DNA of 61,838 bases from Clostridium sp. CAG:221 (GCA_000435835.1 FR883421.1:1-61838), one strand, 5' to 3'. Shown: positions 33,700 to 42,884, counted from the first letter of the stretch. A program made the numbers and translations. The notes: generated by a model from the letters alone, not told the origin.

Positions 33700-34533
33700 A
33701 TGAAAAAAGGTATAATTAAAAATGTTATTGTAACAGGTTTAATTTCAATTATGGCTGTAGGCCTTGCAGGATGCGGAAATAGTGCGACGAAAAAAGAAGA
33801 CACTGGTGTGTTAGACTCAATAAAAGAAAGTGGTAAGCTTGTAGTAGGTTTAAGTGCAGATTATGCACCATATGAATTTCATATAATTGAAAATGGACAA
33901 GATAAGATAGTTGGTTTTGATGTGAGCTTAGCGAAAGAAATTGCTGATGAACTTGATGTAGAATTAGAAATTAAAGAAATGGATTTTGATGCTTTAATAA
34001 CTGCATTACCAGCTGGAAAAGTAGATATGGTTATTTCAGGGATGAATCCTACAGAGAAAAGAAAAAAAGCAGTAGATTTTTCAGATATATACTATACAGC
34101 TAACCATGGGATTTTAGTAAGAGCTGAAGATGCAGATAAATATACTAATTTCTCGGATTTAGATGGTTTAAAAGTTGGAGCTCAGCTTGGTTCAACTCAA
34201 GCAGAATTAGCATCTACGTTAATTAAAGATGCAAATCTTCAATTATTATCTAATGTAAATAATTTAATCTTAGAATTAAAATCAGGTAAAGTAGATGCAG
34301 TAGTTATGGAAGTAGGCGTGGCACAAATGGCTGTTAAAAATAATCCTGAGTTAGCAGTAGGAAAGCCAGTTTATGAAGAAACAGATAGTGGTAATGCTAT
34401 AGCTATAGCAAAAGGAAATGAAGACTTAGTTAAAATAGTTAATGGAGTTATTTCAAGAATTACGGAAGATGGAACTATGAATAAATATATAGAAGAAGCT
34501 ACTATATTATCATCGGAAGCAGTAGAAGAATAG
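33700..34533 (+). CDS. Amino-acid ABC transporter substrate-binding lipoprotein
   Basis: The 277-aa protein has a lipoprotein signal with lipobox LAGC (VIVTGLISIMAVGLAGC), then a type 2 periplasmic-binding fold of the polar amino-acid class (SGKLVVGLSADYAPYEF, VGFDVSLAKEIADEL, LITALPAGKVDMVISGM, and the LKVGAQLGSTQ hinge). It would sit on the outer face of the membrane and hand substrate to the permease encoded next. I chose the ATG at 33700 with GGGGG upstream; the frame is open for 48 more bases but would push the signal peptide inward. Confidence 0.9.
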   Translation: MKKGIIKNVIVTGLISIMAVGLAGCGNSATKKEDTGVLDSIKESGKLVVGLSADYAPYEFHIIENGQDKIVGFDVSLAKEIADELDVELEIKEMDFDALITALPAGKVDMVISGMNPTEKRKKAVDFSDIYYTANHGILVRAEDADKYTNFSDLDGLKVGAQLGSTQAELASTLIKDANLQLLSNVNNLILELKSGKVDAVVMEVGVAQMAVKNNPELAVGKPVYEETDSGNAIAIAKGNEDLVKIVNGVISRITEDGTMNKYIEEATILSSEAVEE

Positions 34534-34548
34534 TAGGTGGTTTAAAAT

Positions 34549-35229
34549 ATGAATTTAGATTTTAGCTTTATAGCAGAATATATGCCATATTATTTTAAAG
34601 GCATTAAATATACATTATTAATTTCTTTTGTAGCAGTATTATTTGGTGCTGTTTTTGGTTCGCTATTATTTTATATGAAGAGTTCTAATTTTCACATATG
34701 GAAGATCAAACCTTTAAAAATAATTGCTGTAGCTTATATAGAAATTATCAGAGGGACACCAATGATATTACAAATATTTATAGTTTATGCAGGGGCAGAG
34801 CCTTTCTTCGGTATGGATTTAAGTGCTTTGCAAGCAGCATTTGTAGCTATAGCTTTAAATTCAGCAGCTTATGTTTCTGAAATTGTCAGAGCTGGTATTG
34901 ATGCTGTTGATAAAGGGCAGATGGAAGCAGCAAGAAGTTTAGGAATGAAAAAGAGTACTGCAATGATGCTTATTGTAGTACCACAAGCAGTAAGAAATAT
35001 ACTTCCAGCCATAGGAAATGAATTTGTTGCAGTAATTAAGGAATCATCAATGGCTTCAGTTGTTGGTGTTGGGGAGCTTATGTATGCAGCAAAAATAGTA
35101 CAAGGATCTACATATAGATCTTTAGAGCCTTTAATAGTGGCAGCAGGATTTTACTTTATATTAACTTTTACTTTAGGTAGGGTTATTTCTTTAATTGAAA
35201 GGAGGATGAAGGTAAGTGATATACGTTAA
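34549..35229 (+). CDS. Amino-acid ABC transporter permease
   Basis: The 226-aa protein is a polar amino-acid permease of the HisM/GlnP type with about five helices. The EAA loop, which contacts the ATPase, reads EAARSLGMKKSTAMMLIVVPQA. The N-terminal YYFKGIKYTLLIS and the IEIIRGTPMILQIF motif are typical. It is the second gene of the three-gene importer and overlaps the ATPase gene by 14 bp. Confidence 0.92.
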   Translation: MNLDFSFIAEYMPYYFKGIKYTLLISFVAVLFGAVFGSLLFYMKSSNFHIWKIKPLKIIAVAYIEIIRGTPMILQIFIVYAGAEPFFGMDLSALQAAFVAIALNSAAYVSEIVRAGIDAVDKGQMEAARSLGMKKSTAMMLIVVPQAVRNILPAIGNEFVAVIKESSMASVVGVGELMYAAKIVQGSTYRSLEPLIVAAGFYFILTFTLGRVISLIERRMKVSDIR

Positions 35230-35938
35230 TAATCTTGAAAAGAGCTTTGGCAAAAATAAGGTCCTTAAAGGTGTTAATGAGCATATAAAAAAAGGTGAAG
35301 TTGTAGTGGTAATAGGGCCATCTGGTTCAGGAAAAAGTACATTTTTAAGATGTTTAAATTTACTGGAGGAGCCTACAGGTGGAGAAATAATTTTTGAAGG
35401 TAAAAACATAACTGATAAGAAAGTGAATATAAATAAATTAAGGGAAAAAATGGGGATGGTTTTTCAGCAATTTAATTTATTTCCACATAAAACAGTATTA
35501 GAAAATATAACTATAGCACCAATTAAAGTGAAAAAAATGAAGAAAAGTGATGCAGAAGCAAAAGCAATAAGATTATTAGAAAAGGTAGGGCTTGAAAATA
35601 AAAAGGATGCATATCCAGCACAACTTTCAGGGGGACAAAAGCAAAGAATTGCCATAGCAAGAGCGTTAGCTATGGAACCAGATGTGATGTTATTTGATGA
35701 ACCGACATCAGCGTTAGATCCAGAAATGGTTGGGGAAGTTTTAAATGTAATGAAGGATTTAGCTAGTGAAGGAATGACAATGGTGGTAGTAACTCATGAA
35801 ATGGGCTTTGCTAAAGAAGTTGGTGATAGGATTGTATTTATGGATGGAGGAAATATCCTAGAAAGCGGAAAGCCAGAGGAGTTTTTTGCAAATCCAAAAA
35901 ATGAAAGAACAAAAGAATTCTTATCAAAGGTACTATAA
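35216..35938 (+). CDS. Amino-acid ABC transporter ATP-binding protein (GTG start)
   Basis: The 240-aa ATPase has Walker A GPSGSGKST, Q-loop FQQFNLFPHKT, signature LSGGQKQR, Walker B VMLFDEPTSALDPE and the switch histidine VTHEMGF. The FNLFPHKTVLENI block and 240-aa size are characteristic of polar amino-acid importers. The start is GTG at 35216, ten bases after AGGAGG and inside the permease gene, so translation is coupled. Substrate specificity cannot be told from sequence. Confidence 0.93.
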   Translation: MIYVNNLEKSFGKNKVLKGVNEHIKKGEVVVVIGPSGSGKSTFLRCLNLLEEPTGGEIIFEGKNITDKKVNINKLREKMGMVFQQFNLFPHKTVLENITIAPIKVKKMKKSDAEAKAIRLLEKVGLENKKDAYPAQLSGGQKQRIAIARALAMEPDVMLFDEPTSALDPEMVGEVLNVMKDLASEGMTMVVVTHEMGFAKEVGDRIVFMDGGNILESGKPEEFFANPKNERTKEFLSKVL

Positions 35939-35974
35939 ACTTTCTATGGTGAGGGAGTATATAGTATCAATAAA

Positions 35975-36007
35975 AGAGCACTTATATTTTATAAGTGTTC
36001 TTTTTTA
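35975..36007 (+). terminator. Terminator of the amino-acid ABC operon
   Basis: AGAGCACTTAT pairs with ATAAGTGTTCT (one G.U) around ATTTT, then a T-run. Confidence 0.85.
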
Positions 36008-36055
36008 TATGTTTTATAATAGAATAATAGTAGGATTAATGGCAGGCAGGGTAAT

Positions 36056-38662
36056 ATGTCTAAGAAAACTGTATATAATTTTTTAGAGTTAGAATTTAAA
36101 AAATTATATGATGATATGAAGATTTTTATTGAAAATAAGGAACTAAGGAATGTATTTAATAATCATAAAAAATTATTAAAAGATATAGTTTATTATATTT
36201 ATTTTAATAATGAAATTTATTATGAAAAGGGCTTAAGCATTTATGATAATATAAAGCTTTTAAGGGAAGCAAGGCTTGTAGATGAATATGTGGAAGAAAT
36301 GTTACTTAAGGCATTAAAAAATGCTGAGCTATATGAAGAGAGAATTGATGCTAAAGAAGATTGTTTTTATGATGACATAGAGATAGAAAGATTGGCAGAT
36401 GAAAACTTTGAGAAAATTTATGAACTAATAATTTGGCTTGTATTAACTTATGGACAGGAAAATTATCAGTTTTTAAAAGAAAATTTAAGTGATGAATATA
36501 AAGAAGTATTTGATAAGTATAGCAATGAAAAAAATGATGTTGAAAATTTAATAAATAGTATTAATAATTTTGAAGACGAAGATATAAAGATACGTGCAGC
36601 AGCTTTAGTAGAAGAAGGAGAAAAATATTATTTTGGTAAGGATGTGCCACAAGACTATAAAAAAGCTATGCGGTATTTCCTTAAGGCAGCAGAATGTGGA
36701 GATGAATATGGTGAGGCATATTTAGGATTATTTTATGAAAAAGGTTATTCTATAGAAAAAAATTATCTAGCAGCTTTTGGTTGGTACTATAAAGCAGCAT
36801 TAAAAGGTAATGCTTTTTCACAAAATGCTTTAGGATTATTATATATCAATGGTAGAGGCGTTAAAAAAAATAATACTGCTGCTATGATATGGTTTCAAAA
36901 AAGTGCAGAAAATGAATATTCACCAGCCTTTTATCAGCTTGGAAGAATATACTACTTAGGATTAGGTGTAGATAAAAACTATGAGAAGGCTTTTTATTGG
37001 TATAAGAAGAGTGCTGAAATGGATTTAGGTGCAGCACAATATGCCATTTCATTTATGTATAAAAATGGTGAAGGGTGTGATAAGGATAATTTTAAGGCAT
37101 ATTACTGGATTGAAAGAGCTGCAGAAAATGGATATGAAGATGCTTATTATATAGTAGGAAAATCATATTTAGAAGGTATATGCTATGAGGTGGATTATGA
37201 AAAGGCCTTTAAATATTTAACCAAAGGATATGAAGCTTGTGATTTAAATTGTATTGAGTCATTGGCAGATATGTATTTGAAGGGCTTGTATGTAGAAAAG
37301 GATAAGAAAAAGGCTTTGGAACTGTATTCTATAAGCATTGATTATGGAAGTTTTCAGCTATATTTTAAAGTTGGAAAGATATATGAAGAAGAAAATTTAG
37401 TTGAACAAGCCATAAACTTTTATGAGCAAGGCCATGAATTGGGAGATTTAAGATGCACTCAAAAGTTAGGAGTAATTTATTATAATGGTGAAGGAGTCAG
37501 TCGTGATTTAAATAAAGCCATTGAATATATGGAAATTGCTGCAGAAAATAATGCTCCACATGCTATGTATGTTTTAGGTGTAGCATATTTAAGACTTAAT
37601 AGATTTAAGGAAAAGACTGAAGAAATCGCCAAGGAACTTCTTTTAGGTGCATATGAATTGAAATCACCTTATGCTGCAGAATATTTAGCCTTTATTAGTC
37701 TTAATGAATTTAATGAAGGAAAAACTATAGATAAGCAAAAGCTCCTTGAATATATAAACTTTGGAGCTGAACATGGTCTTACAGAATCTATTTTTCAGTA
37801 TGGATATATTTATGAAAAAGGTATAGCTGTAAGGAAGGATAATGAAAAGGCATATTATTATTATAGCTTATCAGCAGAAAGTGAATATATAAAGGCCATG
37901 AATAAGCTTGGTGAATGGCATTTAAGAGGTTATTTTGTTAAACAAGATATAGATTTAGCAATTAAGTGGTATGAAAAGAGTGCAGAAAAAAATGATATAG
38001 AGTCAATAGAAAAGCTCATAGAGATTTATGAAAAGGGTATTGGAGGAAAAGATGAAGAGATAAAAGCACTTTATTATGTGTTTAAGCTTATTGATGTTGA
38101 TGCATTAAAAGGAAAGTGCAAGCTTGCTTACTATTGCTTTAAAGGGATTGGTATTGAATCTGATAGTAAAAAGGCTTATGAAATACTAAATGAAGTAGAA
38201 GAAATAGATAAAGGTACTGCCTATAATTTTAAAGGGTTATTAGGCTGTGAAGGGATTATAAAGTTTAATAAGGAAGAAATAGTACAGCTATTTTTAAGTG
38301 GAATAGAATGTGGTAATTCAGAATGCTATGGTAATTTAGCATACTATCTTTATAATAGTAATCTATATAAGGAACCTACTTATGAAGAGGCCTTTAAAAC
38401 TTCTCTTGCAGGTAGGAAAATAGGAGTTACTAAGTGTAAATATATTTATTTAAAAAAGAAATTAGATGAAGTAATCAATGATAATGTAATATCATTGGAG
38501 GAAATTGCTTTAATAAATAAGTTAAAGGAATTAATAAATAATGGTTTTGTTTTAGCATTGCCAGCAGTTATTAATTGGTATGAAAAAAGAAATATGAAAG
38601 ATAATATTGCCTATTTAAAATATAAACAACAGCAATATTTCTATAATTTAAAAGAGAATTGA
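36056..38662 (+). CDS. Large Sel1-repeat protein
   Basis: The 868-aa protein has a unique charged N-terminal region (about residues 1-180). More than a dozen Sel1-like repeats follow, with the pattern A-x2-LG-x2-Y-x2-G-x-GV-x-K-D-x2-KA-x2-W-x2-KAAE, ending about residue 800. No signal peptide or membrane helix is visible, so it is cytoplasmic. Sel1 repeats are protein-protein interaction scaffolds; the partner is unknown. The ribosome binding site (GGCAGG) is weak. The gene is monocistronic, between two terminators. Confidence 0.85.
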   Translation: MSKKTVYNFLELEFKKLYDDMKIFIENKELRNVFNNHKKLLKDIVYYIYFNNEIYYEKGLSIYDNIKLLREARLVDEYVEEMLLKALKNAELYEERIDAKEDCFYDDIEIERLADENFEKIYELIIWLVLTYGQENYQFLKENLSDEYKEVFDKYSNEKNDVENLINSINNFEDEDIKIRAAALVEEGEKYYFGKDVPQDYKKAMRYFLKAAECGDEYGEAYLGLFYEKGYSIEKNYLAAFGWYYKAALKGNAFSQNALGLLYINGRGVKKNNTAAMIWFQKSAENEYSPAFYQLGRIYYLGLGVDKNYEKAFYWYKKSAEMDLGAAQYAISFMYKNGEGCDKDNFKAYYWIERAAENGYEDAYYIVGKSYLEGICYEVDYEKAFKYLTKGYEACDLNCIESLADMYLKGLYVEKDKKKALELYSISIDYGSFQLYFKVGKIYEEENLVEQAINFYEQGHELGDLRCTQKLGVIYYNGEGVSRDLNKAIEYMEIAAENNAPHAMYVLGVAYLRLNRFKEKTEEIAKELLLGAYELKSPYAAEYLAFISLNEFNEGKTIDKQKLLEYINFGAEHGLTESIFQYGYIYEKGIAVRKDNEKAYYYYSLSAESEYIKAMNKLGEWHLRGYFVKQDIDLAIKWYEKSAEKNDIESIEKLIEIYEKGIGGKDEEIKALYYVFKLIDVDALKGKCKLAYYCFKGIGIESDSKKAYEILNEVEEIDKGTAYNFKGLLGCEGIIKFNKEEIVQLFLSGIECGNSECYGNLAYYLYNSNLYKEPTYEEAFKTSLAGRKIGVTKCKYIYLKKKLDEVINDNVISLEEIALINKLKELINNGFVLALPAVINWYEKRNMKDNIAYLKYKQQQYFYNLKEN

Positions 38663-38668
38663 AAAAAG

Positions 38669-38712
38669 AAGCTAGTATAAGTTTAAAGATTAAACTTATA
38701 CCAGCTTTTTAT
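38669..38712. terminator. Bidirectional terminator
   Basis: An 18-bp stem with one mismatch (38669-38686 with 38690-38707) around AGA, with A-runs before and T-runs after. It separates the convergent Sel1 and cation-efflux genes. Confidence 0.85.
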
Positions 38713-38721
38713 TATGCTTAT

Positions 38722-39900
38722 TTAATGAAGCTGTAGGTCAATAGTTACTATGCAATTATAAGTTGGATGTCCCGTCTTTACTGAGTTTTCTATGGACTCC
38801 TTTAAGTCATTAGATTGAAATTTATTAGTAAATTCATTGGAATCTACAACCACATCGAAGATAATATTTTTATGTCTTTCATCACCAATAACTCTAAAAT
38901 CGTGATAAGACTTAACCATTGAGTATGATTTTAATACCTCTTCAATATATTTTCTTGTGGATGATATTTCATCTGTATCAACAGAGACAGGGTCCATATG
39001 CACCACCAAGTATACTCCAAGCTTTTCAGATATTTCCCTTTCAGCACGATCAATAATATTATGGATTGTCATAATATTTATATCAGCTGGAATTTCTGCA
39101 TGAATTGAAGCCATAATCCTTCCTGGTCCGTAATTGTGAATTATTAAATCATGTACTCCAGAAATATGTTCATAAGATAAAACCATATCATTTATCTGCT
39201 GAACTAATTCAGCATCAGGTGCTTCACCTAGAAGAGGACTGATAGTTTCCTTTATCAAGCTGAAGCCTGAATAAATAATTATAATAGCAACTAAAACACC
39301 AATATATCCATCGATAGGGAAGCTAGTAAAGTTTGAAGCAAAGAAGGAAATCACAACAGTGGTAGAAGTAAATACATCGCCTAAAGCATCGGTTCCAGCA
39401 GCTTTAAGGGCTGATGAATTAATCTTGTTGCCTAAATCCTTATTAAACTTTGAAAGCCATATTTTAAATCCTATGGATATTAATAAAAGTATAAAAGGCA
39501 CAATTTCAAATGTTACTGCTTCTGGATTTAATATTTTAGAAAAAGAAGTTTTCACAAATTGAAATCCTACCAGCATAACCATGAAGGAAACTACAAGAGC
39601 TGAAAGATACTCAATTCTTCCATGACCAAAAGGATGCTCGGCATCAGCAGGCTTATTGGCCATCTTAAATCCTATAATAGTTATTATAGATGAAGCTGCA
39701 TCTGATAAGTTGTTAAATGCATCAGCAATGATAGCAATAGATCCTGCAAATAGTCCCACGAATAATTTAATAAGGAACAGTAATGTATTTATAATGATTC
39801 CTACTGTTCCACCTAAGTTTCCGTAGGCAATTCTAACTTTGTTATCATTAATATCATCATTGTTCTTAATAAATTTTTTGATTAGAAAATTTGATAACAT
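38722..39900 (-). CDS. Cation diffusion facilitator family transporter
   Basis: The 392-aa protein has six membrane helices followed by a cytoplasmic ferredoxin-like domain. Metal-site motifs are IADAFNNLSDAASS in helix 2, HPFGHGRIEYLSAL after it, and AAGTDALGDVFTS in helix 5. CDF proteins export Zn2+, Mn2+, Fe2+ or Co2+ in exchange for protons; the DxxxD in helix 2 resembles Mn2+/Fe2+-type members. About 80 residues after the usual C-terminal domain form a second small alpha/beta unit (RKYIEEVLKSYSMVKSYHDF). GGAGTG precedes the ATG. Confidence 0.85.
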   Translation of the reverse strand: MLSNFLIKKFIKNNDDINDNKVRIAYGNLGGTVGIIINTLLFLIKLFVGLFAGSIAIIADAFNNLSDAASSIITIIGFKMANKPADAEHPFGHGRIEYLSALVVSFMVMLVGFQFVKTSFSKILNPEAVTFEIVPFILLLISIGFKIWLSKFNKDLGNKINSSALKAAGTDALGDVFTSTTVVISFFASNFTSFPIDGYIGVLVAIIIIYSGFSLIKETISPLLGEAPDAELVQQINDMVLSYEHISGVHDLIIHNYGPGRIMASIHAEIPADINIMTIHNIIDRAEREISEKLGVYLVVHMDPVSVDTDEISSTRKYIEEVLKSYSMVKSYHDFRVIGDERHKNIIFDVVVDSNEFTNKFQSNDLKESIENSVKTGHPTYNCIVTIDLQLH

Positions 39901-40062
39901 AAATCACACTCCACTTTTAGATTTATTATTAATATAATATTAAACTACATTAAATGGTTAAAAAGTACAAGCTTTATTATAATTTCCTATATTGTGGAAT
40001 AAATTAAAATGGTTTATATTATAAAGTATATCCAAGTAAATAAAAAAAGGGGTTCGAAATAT

Positions 40063-41358
40063 ATGGAAAGAAAACAAGCAAAAGATTTACTAGATTTTAT
40101 ATATGACAGTCCAACAGCATTTCATGCCGTAGAAACTGTTAAAAAGATCTTAGATGAAAATCGGTTTAAAGAAATTAAAGAAAGTGATAAGTGGGATTTA
40201 AAAAGTAGAGATAAATACTATGTGATAAAAAATGATTCTTCTATTATGGCTTTTGTAGTAGGTGATGAAAACATAGAAGAAACAGGATTAAGATTAATAG
40301 GAGCACATACAGATGCACCTGGCTTTAGAGTTAAACCAAATCCTCAAATGATATCAGAAGGAAAATATGTTAAGCTTAACACTGAAATGTATGGAGGTCC
40401 AATAATCAGTACTTGGTATGATAGACCTTTAGCTTTAGCTGGAAAGGTTGCTATAAAAGGAGTATCTCCATTAAAACCAGAAACAAGATTAGTTAATATA
40501 AATAAACCAATAATGATAATACCGAATATAGCTATTCATATGAATAGAGAAGTAAATGATGGTTATAAGTATAACAAGCAAGTTGATACATTACCATTAT
40601 TAGGTTTAATCAATGAAAAATTAGAAAACAAAGATTACTTAATGGATATATTAGCAGCAGAGCTTAATGTAAATAAAGAAGATATATTACATTTCGAACT
40701 TATGCCATATGAATATGAAAAAGGATCATTAATAGGAATTAATGAAGAAATGATTTCTTCAGGAAGACTTGATGATTTATGGATGGTATATGCAGGTTTA
40801 GTAGCATTACTAGATAGCAGAGATAATTCAGCAACTAAAGTATTAGTATGTGTAGATAATGAAGAAATAGGAAGTTTAAGTGCTCAAGGTGCTAATTCAA
40901 CATTATTAAATAACTTATTAGAAAGACTTACTATGGGACTTGGTAAGAGTAGAGAAGAGTATTACAGAGCATTATCAAACTCAATAATGATTTCTGCTGA
41001 TTTAGCTCATGCTGTTCATCCAAACCTTGGAGATAAAGCAGATCCAACAAATAGACCTGTATTAGAAGGTGGTCCTGTGTTAAAGATAGCAGCATCAGGA
41101 AGCTATAGCACAGATAGCTTTAACGGAGCTGTATTTGCCGAAGTATGTAAGTCAGCTAACGTTCCATTCCAAAAGTTTGTTAATAGATCAGATTTAAGAG
41201 GAGGAACTACAATAGGTCCTGTTACAGCAGCAAACTTAACAATACCAGTAATAGATATGGGAGCACCACTTATTGGAATGCACTCAATAAGAGAACTGGC
41301 AACAGTAAAAGACAATGCGTACACAATAAAAGCATTTACTGAGTTCTTCTCGCTATAA
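40063..41358 (+). CDS. M18 family aminopeptidase
   Basis: The 431-aa protein matches M18 zinc aminopeptidases (ApeB/LAP4): DFIYDSPTAFHAV at the N-terminus, the metal ligands in IGAHTDAPGFRVKPNP, CVDNEEIGS with the catalytic glutamate, SADLAHAVHPN and MHSIRELA. It removes N-terminal residues from peptides in the cytoplasm. I chose the ATG at 40063 behind AAAGGGG; an upstream in-frame ATG at 40009 has no ribosome binding site. It ends at a strong terminator. Confidence 0.9.
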   Translation: MERKQAKDLLDFIYDSPTAFHAVETVKKILDENRFKEIKESDKWDLKSRDKYYVIKNDSSIMAFVVGDENIEETGLRLIGAHTDAPGFRVKPNPQMISEGKYVKLNTEMYGGPIISTWYDRPLALAGKVAIKGVSPLKPETRLVNINKPIMIIPNIAIHMNREVNDGYKYNKQVDTLPLLGLINEKLENKDYLMDILAAELNVNKEDILHFELMPYEYEKGSLIGINEEMISSGRLDDLWMVYAGLVALLDSRDNSATKVLVCVDNEEIGSLSAQGANSTLLNNLLERLTMGLGKSREEYYRALSNSIMISADLAHAVHPNLGDKADPTNRPVLEGGPVLKIAASGSYSTDSFNGAVFAEVCKSANVPFQKFVNRSDLRGGTTIGPVTAANLTIPVIDMGAPLIGMHSIRELATVKDNAYTIKAFTEFFSL

Positions 41359-41366
41359 GAATTTAT

Positions 41367-41405
41367 AAAAAGGAATCCCTAGATTTTTGAGGGGTTCCTT
41401 TTTTT
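41367..41405. terminator. Bidirectional terminator
   Basis: AAAAAGGAATCCCT pairs with AGGGGTTCCTTTTT (one G.U) around a nine-base loop. It serves the M18 gene and the convergent prepilin gene. Confidence 0.85.
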
Positions 41406-41413
41406 ATATGAAA

Positions 41414-41869
41414 TTATTCAGCAGAAGAAGTAGACGTAGGGAGTTCAGTTGGAGAACTAACCAACATATTATCATCACTTAATTTAAAAGTATATTTATC
41501 ACTATCTATAGCTTTAAAGCAATCATCTACAGTAATATTACTAATATCAATATTCTTTAAATCTTTAGCAGTAATTAAATCTCCACCATAAGAGGAGATA
41601 AAAGATGAAACAGATTGATCTTTAGAAATATTGCTAGTAGTTTTAGCGTTAACTGATTCATAGGCAGTAACGACATTTTTTGCTTGATTAATTACAGCAA
41701 CTTTCCTAGATTCCTTTATGTAGCCTGTAAAAGAAGGTGTTAAAGCAGCGGCTAATATGGCAATGATAGCAATAACCACTATAAGCTCAATTAAAGTAAA
41801 AGCAGACTTCTTTTTATTATGTTTAGTAGTCATTAGTTTTGGATCAAGATTTTTTTCAATATTAATCAT
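41414..41869 (-). CDS. Type IV prepilin-like protein
   Basis: The 151-aa protein has a basic leader followed by the prepilin methylation motif FTLIELIVVIAIIAILAAALTPSF starting at F24, with the conserved glutamate at +5 (E28). The residue before the cleavage site is Ala23, not the usual Gly. The mature part has about 125 residues ending in a Ser/Thr/Glu-rich tail. Such proteins are pilins or pseudopilins processed by PilD. No pilD, pilB, pilC or pilT is in the window, so it is an orphan. AGGAGA lies ten bases before the ATG. Confidence 0.8.
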   Translation of the reverse strand: MINIEKNLDPKLMTTKHNKKKSAFTLIELIVVIAIIAILAAALTPSFTGYIKESRKVAVINQAKNVVTAYESVNAKTTSNISKDQSVSSFISSYGGDLITAKDLKNIDISNITVDDCFKAIDSDKYTFKLSDDNMLVSSPTELPTSTSSAE

Positions 41870-42041
41870 AAATATGTATTCTCCTTATTTAACATATAAA
41901 TTTAATTTGCTGTACAACATATTTCAAAGTATTACGTAAATTTTAAAAATTATACCTACGGACAAGATAAAAAAATTCCAAAACTTTCGACAAAGTTTTA
42001 TTTAAAATCTGCTTTCAAAAATAATAATTTACATGTACATA

Positions 42042-42063
42042 TCTGTTTTCAATAAATGTTGTT
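42042..42063 (-). repeat. 23-nt family repeat, inverted copy (R6)
   Basis: On the minus strand this reads AACAACATTT, ATTG, then AAAACAGA, matching the array consensus at 42.6-42.9 kb in 21-22 positions. It lies in the leader of the orphan 98-aa gene. Confidence 0.7.
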
Positions 42064-42131
42064 AAGATAACATTTTATAGTCATTATTAACATATTTTTT
42101 AAGTATATTTATATAAAGGAGTGTGAGTCAG

Positions 42132-42428
42132 ATGTGTATGAGTGCAAGAGATTATAATTACAATAAGAAAGAAATATCAATAATTAGTCCTATTATGCCT
42201 TATAAGATAATCATGAGGATAAGTGAAAAAGAATATTCTTTTGAATGCTTTAATGGAAAAAATATTATTGTCACCCCACCAATGAACAATTATTACGATT
42301 TAAGTGAAGACTTTAGACGAAGTGAATTTGAATATAACATGACCAATAAGACAATTGACGATTTTATTACAACATGTGAAAAAATATATATGTATTATGT
42401 CTTAGATTTAAATATAAATATAATATAA
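42132..42428 (+). CDS. Hypothetical protein, 98 aa
   Basis: No known domain. The product is charged and aromatic (KEISIISPIMPYKIIMRI, YSFECFNGKNIIVTPPMNNY) with a predicted mixed alpha/beta content and no membrane helix. AAGGAG stands ten bases before the ATG at 42132; a GTG at 42123 is too close to that site. It sits between inverted copies of the 23-nt repeat: one in its leader (42042-42063), one in its terminator (42457-42478). That placement links it to the repeat/transposase locus downstream. Confidence 0.65.
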   Translation: MCMSARDYNYNKKEISIISPIMPYKIIMRISEKEYSFECFNGKNIIVTPPMNNYYDLSEDFRRSEFEYNMTNKTIDDFITTCEKIYMYYVLDLNINII

Positions 42429-42456
42429 GGATTAGGTTTATCGCCTAATATAACGG

Positions 42457-42516
42457 TCTGTTTTTATAAAATGTTGTTAAGCATCAATTGTTTAACAGCA
42501 TTTTTTATATAGAGAA
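42457..42516. repeat. Facing repeat copies R7(-) and R8(+), forming a terminator
   Basis: R7 on the minus strand (42457-42478) reads AACAACATTTT, ATA, then AAAACAGA. R8 on the plus strand (42494-42516) is a weaker copy starting AACAGCATTTT. Facing each other, they pair as AAAATGTTGTTAA/TTAACAGCATTTT around a short loop, then TTTTTT: the terminator of the 98-aa gene. Confidence 0.6.
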
Positions 42517-42587
42517 AATAGCTACAACATTAGATTTTATATTTAGATATCTCTATCTTTAAATTATTCCATACCTATATCAATTTA

Positions 42588-42884
42588 AACAACATTTTCT
42601 CAAAACAGAATTTTTCAGTTCAATATGCATAAACTAATAACTTTGTTATCAAAAACAACATTTTCAAGGAACAGAATTTTCAGTTTAATCTTTAAATATA
42701 TTTAAGCTAAAAAAATTATAATCTACAGCAATATTTTCAAAGAACAGAAACACTCCAATAAATGAATTAGATAAAGCACGATCTTACTTATAATAACAAC
42801 ATTTTCTAATAACAGAAAAGCAGGAGCTGATTCAGTGAAAGTTTATAGTTTAAGAAATTCTAGCAACATTTATTAAAAACAGAA
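42588..42884 (+). repeat. Degenerate tandem array of five 23-nt repeats
   Basis: Five direct copies lie at 42588-42610, 42654-42676, 42727-42749, 42795-42817 and 42862-42884. The consensus is ARCAAYATTTWY, four variable bases, then invariant AACAGAA. Start-to-start distances are 66, 73, 68 and 67 bp; the intervals of 43-50 bp are unrelated, except that the first two copies also share TTTCAGTTYAAT just downstream. The distances are not multiples of three, so this is not a coding repeat. No long ORF crosses it. It fills most of the 42.43-43.01 kb gap. Confidence 0.8.

Noticed and set aside
42588..42884. Array as a canonical CRISPR
   Set aside because: Repeats are only 23 nt with about a third of positions varying between copies, spacers share some sequence, and no cas gene is present.
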